Source: Maylandia zebra
Taxonomy: Eukaryota > Chordata > Actinopteri > Cichliformes > Cichlidae
Assembly: GCF_041146795.1 (NCBI RefSeq)
Contig: NC_135176.1
Coordinates: 1,371,786 to 1,435,785, forward strand
Reading direction: 5' to 3'
Length of the DNA stretch: 64,000 nucleotides
The position numbers and the translations under genes are program-made. The notes under the pieces are model-generated. The model had not been told where the DNA came from, ran no database searches, and saw nothing but the letters and a program-made list of their open reading frames with translations. Below, one piece after another: positions 1-11,153 of the stretch (position 1 is its first letter; each line of letters starts with the position of its first letter).

Positions 1-190
1 CAATGTCTACGTGTATTTAAAATTGAGAGGTGGGCAACGACGCCAGGGGTGGGGTGTACACCCTGATGGTAATTTGGACTCCGTGATTGTGCCCACCCCC
101 AAGATCCTATATGTATGTGTTATGAGAGTGTGAGTAATGTGAATGTCTAAGTTGTGGGATAAAATTGAGGCAGAGGCAGCCAGAAGGGGA

Positions 191-191
<1 letters not shown>

Positions 192-222
<31 letters not shown>
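192..222 (+). repeat. 31-base G homopolymer
   Basis: An uninterrupted run of G from 192 to 222, preceded by AAGGGGAC. Runs this long are rare in vertebrate DNA and often mark an assembly or polymerase slippage problem. Confidence 0.9.
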
Positions 223-223
<1 letters not shown>

Positions 224-935
224 AGCCTCCTCTGCACCCTGGTGACATACCCCTACTCCAAGGTCCTGCATGTGTGGGTGGTTGTGGTGGAGCGGGAGGA
301 GGGAGGCAGCTGGAGATGGGGAGGGAAGGAAGGAAGGAAGGGAGGGGCAAGTCCCCCCCGAGCCCAGTAGGCACCCCCATACTCTGCAACCCACCAGGGC
401 AGTGGTGGTTGTTTGTGGCAGCAGCGCCGCCCGGCCCCACAGAGCCCGGGACAGCCCACCCGACCCCACCACAGAGAAAACTGCACCCACCCCACCATCC
501 ACTCATCTTCCAGACTACACAAGACAATAGACGCCCAGGCTGAGATCTTCCTCCACCTCTCCTGTATCTCCCCCTCCTGCAGAGTCAGTTCCTGAAGAGA
601 GGAAAGCTCCTGCAAGATGTAACAGCCTCCCCCACAGTTGAAGAGCCCCCCAGGTGGCTCGATGCACTGGCGGCACCCCGCGCCAGGGCTGAGCCCCCCA
701 TGCACCCACCCGCCCACAACCCTGGCGACACACCAACCAGGACCAAAGCCCCCAAGGCCCAGCAAGGACCCCAGCCCAGAGACTGAGCGCCCCCAGAACC
801 TCACACCCACCCAAGGGCAGCCAGGCTACCAGGTCAGTAACCCACGTCCGTCAGCACAGACCCTCCCCTAGCCCCGCTGCACGCAGCCACCAGGAAACCG
901 TCACCTAAGAGTCAACAGAGCCCTTAATAGGCCAT

Positions 936-970
936 GATCGATACTCCGGGTTGAGCCCGGGGTATCGATC
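936..970. repeat. 35-nt hairpin with 16-bp arms
   Basis: The arms 936-951 and 955-970 pair along their full length (GATCGATAC against GTATCGATC, then a CCGGG core) with two G-T wobbles and a TGA loop. Confidence 0.8.
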
Positions 971-1052
971 CCCACTGCTCCTGGGGAACCCCCCGACGCC
1001 CTAAGCCTGTCCCTACCCCCACACCAATCACAACAGCAAAGGTGGGACCAAA

Positions 1053-1487
1053 CTATGACCCCCCACCCCCACTAGGTGATGAAGGAGCCCAGAGCAATTG
1101 ATCTGATGTGGTGGCCGAGGCTGTATCAAGACTAATGTAATCTAATAGATAATTTCTATATTGGTTAGAATTAAGATTATTTTTATTTTTCCAGTTCATG
1201 AGGACTGTTTTCTTGGCTATGCATAGGGCAGTGAAAACCATATGGGCGATATTCTTTTCTGAAGTGACATTATCTAAGCTGCCCAACAAACACACTAAGG
1301 GGGAAGTTGGAATGTTACATTTCAGACACTTTGATAAGTCTTCACATATCTCGCGCCAAAACTTCTGCACTGGTGGACAGAACCAAAGAGCGTGGATGTA
1401 ATTGTCTGGTGTATTTGCCTGACAGTGTGAGCAGTTGTTGGAAGCCGTAAAGCCCATCTTGAACACCCGATGACCTGTATAGTTCAC
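1053..1487 (-). pseudogene. L1-type LINE ORF2 C-terminal fragment
   Basis: A 144-codon open frame resembles the C-terminal end of L1-clade ORF2: the Cys motif CxxC...HxxxxC (CSHCQANTPDNYIHALWFC), then FWREICEDLSK, a CLLG stretch and KKTVLMNWKNK. It ends with a normal-looking TAG at 1053. Nothing upstream (above 1490) continues the protein, so the copy is 5'-truncated, as most LINE insertions are. The open frame suggests it is fairly young. Confidence 0.75.
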
Positions 1488-1489
1488 TC

Positions 1490-2111
1490 ATTTAGTTCGC
1501 TTTTATTCCTCATACTGAATTGTTAAATTTATCTTGTGTTTTATTTTCCCTCTTTTACTGGTGCTGGGAGGTCGGTATGTCTGCTGGCATCAAGTGAGCC
1601 TGGGATGGGCCCTAGAATATTACAGGAAGTGCTGATTGGTGCATGCCACATTTTGCTAAATGACTAGTCAAAAATACAAAAGTAATCGTCTCTGATTCTT
1701 GAGTTATATACTTTGTTATTTTGTATTTGTTTACTGTTAAGTTAAAGAAGCGATTAAAAGGTTGCTTGTGTTTTTTGCTATTAGATCATTTGATGTTTTA
1801 TGTTTCCCCTTGTGTGTCTCGAGGCTGTCGGGTCAATTTTGGTTATTGTTGGTTTGTTCAGATTGAGTTTGCATCTGTTTGTTTTATATTTACCTAAAAC
1901 TAAACTAAAAATTACATTTGGAACTTGGAAAATGGAATAAAATAATAATCATAAAAAAAAATAAAGTAACCTTTACTTTAGTTTTTATTGTAATACCTGC
2001 GCTGATGACATATTTCCTCATTAGAATAATAAACACTGAAATGAATGAAAACTAAACTAAAATTAAACATTTTCAAAAACTTTAAAAACTAATCTGAAAG
2101 AAGAAAATCCA
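1490..2111. other. AT-rich sequence, nothing recognised
   Basis: AT-rich DNA with A-rich tracts near 1930-1970. No open frame or known repeat end was seen. Confidence 0.6.
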
Positions 2112-2119
2112 TCCTGGAC

Positions 2120-3501
2120 TAGAGATGGCACGATACCACTTTTTTATGTCCGATACCGATACCGATATCATAAATTTGGATATCTGCCGATACCGATATG
2201 AATCCGATATAGTGTTTTTTAATCAACAAAACTGTTTTTTAAAATATCTTGCTGCATTTTGCAAGTCTGCAAGTTCATACTCAAGTTTAAAACAACAACT
2301 ACACTAAAGCTATTCTGTTATACCTGTATACAAAAAAAATATTTCATAGTTCAGCAATACTGATCAATCTAATAAACTTAGACCTACACCATTCTCCCTA
2401 TTCTGGTATTTTAAAGAGTACTTAGCGTAAATATTAAGCAACCTAACTAATAGGGTTCCAACTCCCAGCAACAACAAAAATAAATAAATAAAAAATAGGG
2501 AACCACCCCTCACGCTCCACCTCATGATGCTTAATCGACGTAATCAACCTTAATTTGATGCAGTGTGAAAAAAAAATGCACAGAAATCAATTATTTTTCA
2601 AGAAATATTAAATAGATTCAACATCTTTCTTCAACAAAATTGCAGACTGCACAGATGGTACCTTCCCAAAGGAAAAAGTACTATAGCTTACTAGGGTATA
2701 TATATTAGACTTAATAGTCACTATATACAGTAATTGACTTCTATTCATTTTACATCAAATTAAAACTTTGGGTGTCAGATAATTATTTATTAAAAGCTAT
2801 ACATTTTAAATGAGAATAAGAAAGAAAAGTATGTCTTTGTGCCCCCTTTTCCCTGTTAATGCCCTATCGGCCCCCCTGGCTAAACTTTGCTAGATCCGCC
2901 CCTGCACAGTTACCAGCGTCAGCTACGTAGAAAACGATCCTGGTGTAGAAAGTAATATTAAATAAATTCTAACAACAGCTTATCAAACTTAAACATGCTG
3001 GTGTTGTTCAGCCGCTGGTTTCCTCTTTCTGGTGCAAAGTGGGCCAAAAACAAACAAGAAAGACGGACTCGCTACAGAAAAGCCGATCAGCTGATCATTT
3101 AAGCAGTTTCACGATTGAAGTAGCAGCAAGAAGAGGCAGTCGCTCGTTAAGCTTAACGTGGGAATGCTTTACAAACATTCAGAGATGGACTTACACACTT
3201 GCTTTACTTCTCTCGGGGATAACTTTGTCGGAGATGAAATGCCAGGTTGCTAGCGAAGCTCCACATGCTATCCAGACCACCGACAGGTCCCGCATGCCAC
3301 AGCCGCTCTATCACGTGATGCATACTGCTCCGACTGCTAACGTTCTGAGGCGAGTTACGGCGTGTTGCAAGTTTTGTGAGGTGCTTTCGTGATATTTAAT
3401 GGATCGGATTACATTTTTTATTTTTCTCCGATATCCGATCCAGTAATTTAGGTCAGTATCGGACCGATACCGATACGTAATATCGGATCGGTCCATCTCT
3501 A
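2120..3501. mobile_element. hAT-type non-autonomous element, family A copy 1
   Basis: This 1382-bp element starts TAGAGATGG and ends CCATCTCTA. The 8-bp direct repeat TCCTGGAC flanks it at 2112-2119 and 3502-3509, the hAT signature. Both ends carry several CCGATA/TATCGG subterminal repeats. There is no transposase. A second copy in the same orientation is at 40968-43384. Confidence 0.9.
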
Positions 3502-3509
3502 TCCTGGAC

Positions 3510-3977
3510 ACTAAGTTCGAAATGAATTCAAAAATAAAATAATAATTAGAAAATACAAAAGTAAATACAAACTGTAGTTTGATGTGTCACTTATGTTGCC
3601 ATTATAACGTCAGCTTAGTTGTTTTTAAAGCTGCACAATTATAACTTGATTTTTTAAAAAGAGTCTTGGTTTGTTTTGGGGGATCTGAAACGGTGCCGTG
3701 TCAATCTCTCACACAGTCAAACACATCCTGTCAAACTGTGTAGTTACTCAGAAATAGTGCTGAGAGGATGTGTGTGGTCATGTTCATGCTGACCATCATA
3801 TTTTATTAGCTGTTACAGTGAAATTGGAATGGCCACTGAAACAAGTCAAACGCATTAATGCATGAAATGAAATGAAATGCAGACTTACTCTCTCAAACCA
3901 CCGTCAGCCACCAAACCTGCAGAAATTGCAGTAAATATCAAAGTAACTGTATGTATGACATTTAAACAGTACATTTA

Positions 3978-4032
<55 letters not shown>

Positions 4033-4350
4033 ATGTAAGATTACCCATTCTTGAATTTTTATTGAGCTTATTCTTTATCAGTTGCTGTTGGCACCTTAAA
4101 GCATACTAATATTAAAAACACAAGATAGCATTATTAATTTGAACATGCGGCTCTGTGAAAGTCTGCAATGTTCTGTCTGCCAGACCGTGAGGCATCAGCT
4201 CAGCAATCAGAGCTGGATGTGACTGGTGACTCTCAGTAGAGGGTTCATCAAACAGGGACTGACTTTGATTATCTTTAGTCTTTGTCCTCTAAAAGCTGAA
4301 GGAATTCAAAAACCTGAAAGCTGAAAACGTCCAAAAGTGCGTGACATCAC
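3510..4350. other. AT-rich sequence, nothing recognised except a CA array
   Basis: No genes or repeat ends were seen, apart from the CA array at 3981-4030. Confidence 0.5.
3981..4030. repeat. (CA)25 microsatellite
   Basis: A pure CA dinucleotide array of 50 bp. Confidence 0.95.
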
Positions 4351-4476
4351 GCTGCATGAATGAGTGTTGTTTTATAGATGTAATCTGAAAGCAAAACTGA
4401 TATTCAGTAATATCATTTTCATAAGAGACTCATTTGTTGTCTCTCTTTCTTCTTCTGCTTTCTCCTTATCAAGGGT

Positions 4477-4980
4477 GTGGTGGAGGGATGGCACAACACA
4501 GAAGAGCCTCCTCGTCAGGCCAGGACTCTGCAGTCTATTTACACCTACACTGGACACTCTTTCAATGATGAGGATGTTCACATCCTGGACAGGGAGGAAC
4601 GCTGGTTTGAGGGCGGAGTCAAGGGAAAGACCATCTCTGAATCGAGGAGGGGGCCTAAGGATACATCTTTTGCCATCTTACATGCTGTGATTGCAGCCAT
4701 TCCCCAACTCTCTGTGAATGGGACTCATGGACATTGATCAACAGCCACTGATCAATGTTCATGAGAATTTGCATATTAATGATCAAGGAACTGACCTCAC
4801 AGCCCATTGTTCCTGGTGCTGGTTACATTGTGCAGATGTCCTGTTTATAAGGTTAGAAACCTGCAGTCAGCTGGGACTGAAGACGTCACCTGGATGAGTG
4901 ACGACATGTTTCTCTCACTGAAAACATCCAGATGATCAGAATCAACTTGTACAGCAGTACCCACTAAGGTACCGCCCCCT
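4477..4980 (+). pseudogene. Frameshifted retroelement C-terminal relic
   Basis: Two plus-strand frames together give a protein tail common in fish repeats: HSFNDEDVHILDREERWFE in one frame, RPSLNRGGGLRIHL in the next, then HAVIAAIPQLSVNGTHGH back in the first. At least two frameshifts break it. The following DNA (to about 4980) has the usual non-coding tail with GACGTCACCTGGATGAGTG. I believe it is a Penelope-like or similar reverse-transcriptase element, but the family is not certain. It is dead. Confidence 0.6.
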
Positions 4981-5334
4981 TGGACAGCATTCTTCTGAAC
5001 TCCACTTTACAGAAACGTTAAACTTGTAACAATTTTTTTACTGCAATTTACCAGAAAATGGATTTATCTGACATTCAAGCTTTATCTCTGCACCTCACCA
5101 CACACAGCAAGAACAGACCACTGTGTGCCACCTTGTCACTGAAATACAAGACCGATACAGAATGAAGCAAATGAATGAGAATGAAAGGCTGTCTTAAATA
5201 CTTTTACATCCATTTTCTCTTATCCAGTTTAGACAGCCAGGAGCACGGCCCAGCGGATGTTGGGCAAGAGGCAGGCTTCATTGTCACCAGGTTTGTCAGT
5301 CTGTTTCATATGGAACGCCAGGACTGCCATAATG

Positions 5335-5575
5335 AATTAATTAAATACACCATTAAATAATTAATTAAATGTGGCAATAATTAATTAAAATTGGAATTAA
5401 TTAATTAAATAAATAGTTATGACACATGTAATTAATTAATTATTGACACATTTAATTAATTATTTATGTATTTCACATTTTAATTAATTATTGACACATT
5501 TTAATTAATTATTGACACATTTCATTAATTATTGACACATTTAATTAATTATTTAATGATATATTTATTTATTTC
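5335..5575. repeat. AT-rich tandem repeats in the left arm
   Basis: Degenerate units of about 20 bp built on TTAATTAATTATTGACACAT, repeated several times and mirrored in the right arm (about 8262-8440). Confidence 0.8.
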
Positions 5576-6888
5576 ATTTTGGCAGTCCTGACGCCTGGCT
5601 CTCGTCATGAAATAATTTTATCTGTCAGCCTCACCCATCAAACTCAGGGGGCGGGGTTAACGCTGCCCATGCAGCTTCTCTAACATTTGATTGGTTGCCG
5701 TGCAAAGTAAGTCAAAACAGGTCGATCCTAGAAAATCGATTGCTTGTGTAGACTTGGGGCAGCCAGTTATCCCAGAATGCAGATCAAATCACAGGCAGCA
5801 ATGGTGGTGGTGTAGTTTTAAAATACCCCGTTTTTCTGTCACCAGCTACACTTTTAACAGTGTTTTAGCCGCGAATGTCGCGACGTATGTCTGGTCAGGT
5901 TGTCAACATAGAACATGTTTGCAAAAGTGCTCAGATGTTTTCAGGGATTTCACTAGCTCTGCTAACAGTTAGCATGCAGAGCGCACCGAGGGGGTTACGT
6001 TAACCGGTTTGTTTACATATTCCACTCTCCGTGTTCCACATGTTGCATTCGCAGATTCTCATTTTCACCGAACGATCGTCTCTTTCCGCCTGGTCTTGTG
6101 TCTCTGTGCTTCTGTAACATAAAGAACGAGCTGACATTTTTCTCACGAAACCAGCGATCAGCTCAGCAGACCCTCAGTTTACCTGCATGCATCCTCCTCC
6201 TCATCTGTCAGCTGTTTAACACCTGCTGCTAATTCAAGAAACACGCCTAGTTACCTGGTGATAGTCACAGTTTAACTGGGCAGCCGGTGCTCGATATAAA
6301 GCAATGTCAGCGCATTTTTCTGCACAAGATAAGTAAATATAGTGTTTTCCCCGAGCGCAGAGCTGCTGGAGCTCGTTTCCTTACAGAGCACTTTATAGGC
6401 GAACAGCTTCATCAGCGGCTGATGTCCAATCACCGGCACACAGCTTTCAAACCTCAGCTGAGTTTTAGCTCTCAGTGGTTAAACGCTGGACTTCATTCAC
6501 TCAGGTTCTGTCTGTCGGGTCACGTTTACTTCGCTGTTTTATTTACAACTGAGCAAATCGGTTTGGCTGAGGTTAAAGTTACGTTTCATAACTGCATAGT
6601 TTCACAGACGTTTAATGGTTCACTGGCACATGTGTTAGACTGAACTATCATCTAAATATCATCTGTTTTTTAATAGTTATTCAACTGTATTCTAAGCACC
6701 AGCTGTCTGTTAGAATGTGATTTTTTTCTCTCTCTGTTGGCAGAGGTATAAAAATGCGCAGGAAAATCTGACGTGCATGGCGAACTTCACCGACGATATT
6801 TAGGGAGGAATAAACACACATCAAACATAAATGAACCATTTGCCTGTCTCCATAATTGAGAGAATTTTCTCTTCTTATGTCAACACTC

Positions 6889-6915
6889 TCTCTCTCTCTC
6901 TTTTTTTTTTTTTTT
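6889..6915. repeat. (CT)n then T run
   Basis: A short CT array followed by about 15 T, inside the 3.16-kb element. Confidence 0.7.
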
Positions 6916-7457
6916 GCTTTTTCGGTCATGTTATGTTTACCTGTCAAAGGCTTGTTACAAACTATGAAACACATTGTGCAGACTTCTGGATGTTAGAAGA
7001 AAACTAATACTGCTCATGAATGAGACTAAAGGCAGGAAGGTGTCCTTTAAAACTAAACATGTTAATAGGACCTCCCTGTTTATATCATAGTTTATGATAT
7101 AGCACGTGTATTTCAGTAATAGCCTGCTGAGGCCACTATACGTGCTGGCCTCATATCAAATGTGAAGGCAGACTGAGTCTATGTTTGACGTTTTTTATAT
7201 CTAATCTTCCTTTTCAAACATTTAAACAGCAGCGAGTCTGCAGCTGAGGGAATACAAACTCAAATTGTCGGAACAGGTTTGCTCGTTTCTTGGATTCATT
7301 TGGTGATTTATTAAATGTATAACTGTTATTCTAATCTGCTGCTGAGTCTCTTACACTTTTCTTTATGCTGTATATTTTCACGTCTCTGGAATAGTTGGCA
7401 GTTAGATAGTCAGCTGGGAAACTTTGTGTTAACTCATGGAGCTGAGGATATCGTGGA

Positions 7458-7500
7458 CATGCTGACCTCGCTGCGTGGTGTACAGAGCGAGGTCAGCATG
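7458..7500. repeat. Perfect 15-bp-stem hairpin
   Basis: CATGCTGACCTCGCT (7458-7472) is followed 13 bases later by its exact reverse complement (7486-7500). It lies in the interior of the 3.16-kb inverted element. Confidence 0.9.
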
Positions 7501-8474
7501 ATTAATATTCACAATAAAAATATTAGCCGAACATCATGAAGTCTGTATGTGTTTCATAGTGTCGAACAACCTTTGTACAGTTAAAGCCAGCAGTTACTAC
7601 ATGACGGAAACACAAACGTTATCTCTTTTATGTGTTTATACACAGGTCACGCTGATTACTGAACAAAAACCTAAAGATCAGATGTTAAACAGATTTATTT
7701 GCTCTCTCTCCTCCTTAAACATGTTTTTAATGTTAGTTATAATTCAGAATTGGCGACTGAAACACGTAGGACACATAAGAACATCAGGAAATAAAACACC
7801 GATAAATATAACCTCAGTAAAAGAAGTCAGCGGGGGTTACTACAGCTGTGTACCGGGGCCTGCGCTTTGTCGGTGGGATTGCTTGCGAGGCGAGCGGGTC
7901 TATCCCACGCTTTGCCGTGAGACTGGGCAGACATCTCCGAAATCATCGAAACACTTTTGCAAAGAGGCTGTATCTTGACAAACCGACCAGACACATGAAG
8001 ATTAAACCACTACATTCTCGGCTAAAAAAATATTAAAACGGTATTTGGTAACACACAAACAGGGTTTTTCAAAGCTCAGTTCTGTTAGCTTCCACATGCC
8101 GGTTGTTGTGTGCTAGAAACAATGGCCACCAGGCCAAAGCAATGGTTTTGACTCGATCAGCGTTAACCCCGCCCCCTGAGTTTGATGGGTGAGGCTGACA
8201 GATAAAATTATTTCATGATGAGAGCCAGGCGTCAGGACTGCCAAAATGAAATAAATAAATATATCATTAAATAATTAATTAAATGTGTCAATAATTAATT
8301 AAATGTGTCAATAATTAATTAAAATGTGAAATACATAAATAATTAATTAAATGTGTCAATAATTAATTAATTACATGTGTCATAACTATTTATTTAATTA
8401 ATTAATTCCAATTTTTAATTAATTATTTAATGGTGTATTTAATTAATTCATTATGGCAGTCCTGGCGTTCCATA

Positions 8475-9278
8475 GTTCCAGGGCGAATTTAACTAAACAA
8501 TAAATAAATGAATAAATAAAAATGGCTATTTTATCTAAATTCTTATTGGTTTCAACCACTTTAAATTTGAAAAGAAACAGTGTAAACTTTAGCAGTACCT
8601 TTCCTACGTAAGAAGAAACACTCTGTGGACTAAAGTGTTTGTGCTGATGTTGGAGCTCCGCTGTATCGAGCCAGCTGAGCGGTGGAGACTTTTATGGGTT
8701 TTATGAGCCTCAACATTCGGCGACCCCAGTGAACTCTCTAAAACGACCCACCAGTGTTTGTAAAGAGCGTAGATGCTTGACTTTACACACCTGTGGCATT
8801 AGGACCCTTTTCCATATAGTGCATGTATAGCCTTAAGGCCCGAGGCAGTTATTGATGTTCTATAGTTATCGGACTTTTCTCATATTACAATAGTCCTGAC
8901 AGAAAACTGGCAGGAAAGAACGTTTTATTTTTAAGAGTAACTGCTGTTGTTAAGGAGCAAGAACACACTCAGCTAACGTGCTCCACAATAATAACTTGAA
9001 AAGTCAGAGACACAAAGTGTCGCCCTCCTCTAATCTACAACACTCCTTATCTGTGGTCGAATATGCCAGCTACGTGGAGTCCTTGTTTCTCTGTCACAGT
9101 GTGAAGTGAATACAAACATTAAAAAGAAATGGCATGCTTAAGCCATTTACTCCCAGAGAAATCCAGATTTCAGAGCAAATCTACGCAGCTCTCATGAACA
9201 TATGGGCACAACAGCGTATGCTACAGGTACTTGAGTGCAGCTAATGGGTCACTGAAACCTTTTTTTTTAATGATCTAG
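8475..9278. other. No recognised feature
   Basis: Mixed AT-rich sequence. No gene or repeat end was recognised up to the exon candidate at 9279. Confidence 0.5.
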
Positions 9279-9360
9279 GACACGTTGATCCTGCAGACAC
9301 TCAAAGACAAAGTCCTGGAGCTCAGCTCAGTCCGGGGAAAACTAGAACGAGCTATTCGAA
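9279..9360 (+). CDS. Possible isolated exon of an unknown gene
   Basis: An 82-nt stretch is bounded by a pyrimidine tract ending GATCTAG and a donor-like GAA|GTATGA. Its open frame, starting DTLILQTLKDKVLELSSVRG, looks like an amphipathic coiled-coil segment. No neighbouring exons could be joined to it and I do not recognise the protein. It could be chance or a relic. Confidence 0.25.
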
Positions 9361-10109
9361 GTATGAATGATAAACTGGGATTAATCTTTCCTACTTTTTT
9401 ACTAGAAGTATCCAGTTTTGAAACATTTTAAATCTATAATTCATTAACTTTAACTATTTAATCAATTCAACACTGTTCAACTGCAACTTTCTGTTAAAAT
9501 AAATCCCAAATGCTTTACAGTAGAAAACAAAAAAATGTGATACACGTTTTGATATAAGGAAACAGAAAAATAAAGCGCACATAAGGTTAAACTGTCCAGA
9601 ACAAAAGGACAGCATAGATTCGACTGATTAAAAAGCAAAGACAACGCTCGAAGTTTGAATGTTTTACCTCTGCTTGATTTCATGGTGTGTTTCTTTCCCA
9701 TCATGTGCCACAGTTTGGCCACAGTGGGAGTACTCTCTGTCCAAATATTTATTTTGATTCCATGGAGAGACTCCTCCCACGCTCCTCCCCTTGAGATACA
9801 CTGCAGTAAATGTTTAATCTGTGTGTGATAATTTCAGTGTACACTCTCTTCCTGTGGGTAATGTCTGTGCTGCAAAGTTCAGTGGACTGAAAGTACAAAG
9901 ACTTCCTGTTCTGTCTCAACAAATGACTTTTAGTTAAAACGGGTTTTAATTTAAACTAATGTGTGCCCGCTTACAAGAGCGATAGGCTGTCAAAGCCTGA
10001 GCTACAGAAACTGCAATAAAATTTCAAGAATGGGTTTAAAGTTGAACTGACTGGAAATAAAGACAAAAGGAAGATGGAAGAGATGTAAGCAATCAGAAGT
10101 CAGTCATCT

Positions 10110-10483
10110 GGACACTGAACAATGCTGGGCATCCTCTGCACACGGCCATAAACAATCAGAAGAGTCTGTTCAGTGACAGGTTGCTTCTCCCCAAGACAAG
10201 AACTAACAGACTTAAAAACTCCTTTGTCCCACACGCCATCAGACTGTTTAACTCCTCTCTGGAGGGGAGAGGGAGGGGAAACAGGAGGACAAAGGAGGGG
10301 GGAACAACTAAGCTGTAGTGCCTCTGCACCTCACTGTACAATATCTTGTGCAATACTTTTTGTAAATAGTCAACAGTGCAATAGACTCAATACTTGAAAT
10401 GTGCAATTCACTTGTATTTTTTTTTATTCCTATTTATTCTATTTATCCCCTTTGTATATTTTATTTATATTTGTCTCTGTATT

Positions 10484-10569
<86 letters not shown>

Positions 10570-10678
10570 ACAGTTCTGTAACTGTAACTTCGGTCGTTGC
10601 TGTGCTTTTTTTTTGGAAGTCGAATTTCCCAGAGGAACCCACCCGAGGGATTAATAAAGTTCTATCTTATCTTATCTA
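10110..10678 (+). mobile_element. LINE 3' end, plus-strand copy
   Basis: This is the 3' end of a non-LTR retrotransposon: the last codons of the reverse-transcriptase ORF (hallmarks LDNAGHPL, FVPHAIRLFNSSLEG in the copy at 15152) and a 3' UTR ending GGGATTAATAAAGTTCTATC with an ATCTT tail. A 73-bp GT array sits in the UTR. It is truncated at about 10110. The same element is present inverted at 14756-15664. Confidence 0.75.
10492..10564. repeat. (TG)n microsatellite
   Basis: A pure TG array of about 73 bp inside the LINE 3' UTR. Confidence 0.95.
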
Positions 10679-10964
10679 TTCAGCTGAAAACTTTAATGAT
10701 CACATATGACCTGGCAGTAAAAATGTTAGATGGGCAACCCGAGCCTGAAATGTCTGCTCAATAACTGATACTAGCATCCCTGATCATTGATCAATGGAAG
10801 TGAAAAGTTTCTATTTCAAGAGCCACAGTCTAAAAACAAGTTCATATATCTTACTGGGATGTTACCCTTTAGTTCAATTTGTCTTAAGTGCGATAAGATT
10901 ATTTTGACTAGAAACAAGACAAATATACGTGCTAAGATTTTGAGTTTTTGCAGTGCATAACAGC

Positions 10965-11153
10965 AGGGTGTAAGATGCTAGCAGCAGGGCATACATGGAA
11001 CGCCAGTGTACAGAAACATCTGTGCCAAGTGTGTCCTGGAAGCCCTGAGGTCAAAATGGGAGATGCCCCCACGAGTGGTGGAGAATGACTGAGCTAAGAT
11101 CCTGTGGGATCCAGATACAGACGGACAAAGTGATGACTAACCAACCGGATATA
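10965..11153 (+). pseudogene. Restriction-endonuclease-type LINE relic, left half
   Basis: The sequence resembles the C-terminal part of a fish LINE with a restriction-like endonuclease (R2/R4-like, Rex6-like): YRNIC, KWEMPPRVVEND, AKILWD and NQPD. Stops and frameshifts are present. The frame is interrupted at 11153 by the Tc1 element and resumes at 12728. Confidence 0.6.

Larger units (their letters stand above)
1..1052 (-). mobile_element. L1 3' region, G-rich on the element strand or its complement
   Basis: This sequence lies downstream of the ORF2 fragment on the minus strand and is probably its 3' UTR plus low-complexity sequence. It is C-rich on the plus strand from 340 to 900, has a 31-base G run at 192-222 and a near-perfect hairpin at 936-970. 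The left end is cut by the window edge. Short open frames here (Pro, Arg or Gly rich) are composition effects. Confidence 0.45.
5311..8472. mobile_element. 3.16-kb element with long inverted arms, flanked by TA
   Basis: The left arm (5311-5665) and right arm (8158-8472) are inverted copies. Each begins TGGAACGCCAGGACTGCC, continues through AT-rich short repeats, and ends with the unique block GGCAGTCCTGACGCC through GGGGCGGGGTTAACGCTG. TA flanks both ends (5309-5310 and 8473-8474). The arms differ in length (about 355 and 315 bp), mainly because the AT-rich repeats differ in copy number. The 2.5-kb interior has no transposase-like frame I can recognise. TA flanks suggest a Tc1/mariner-like or foldback element. 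It is non-autonomous as far as can be seen. Confidence 0.8.

Noticed and set aside
143-370. Gly- and Pro-rich frames over the G run and C-rich sequence
   Set aside because: These follow directly from the base composition and lie in the L1 3' region. There is no domain.
5335-5575. A CRISPR-like array of short repeats
   Set aside because: The AT-rich units are degenerate, lack unique spacers and are mirrored in the other arm of a transposon. The genome is a vertebrate.
10399-10709. Frames rich in Cys-Val and Thr-His
   Set aside because: These are translations of GT/CA microsatellites, here and at 14801-15076.
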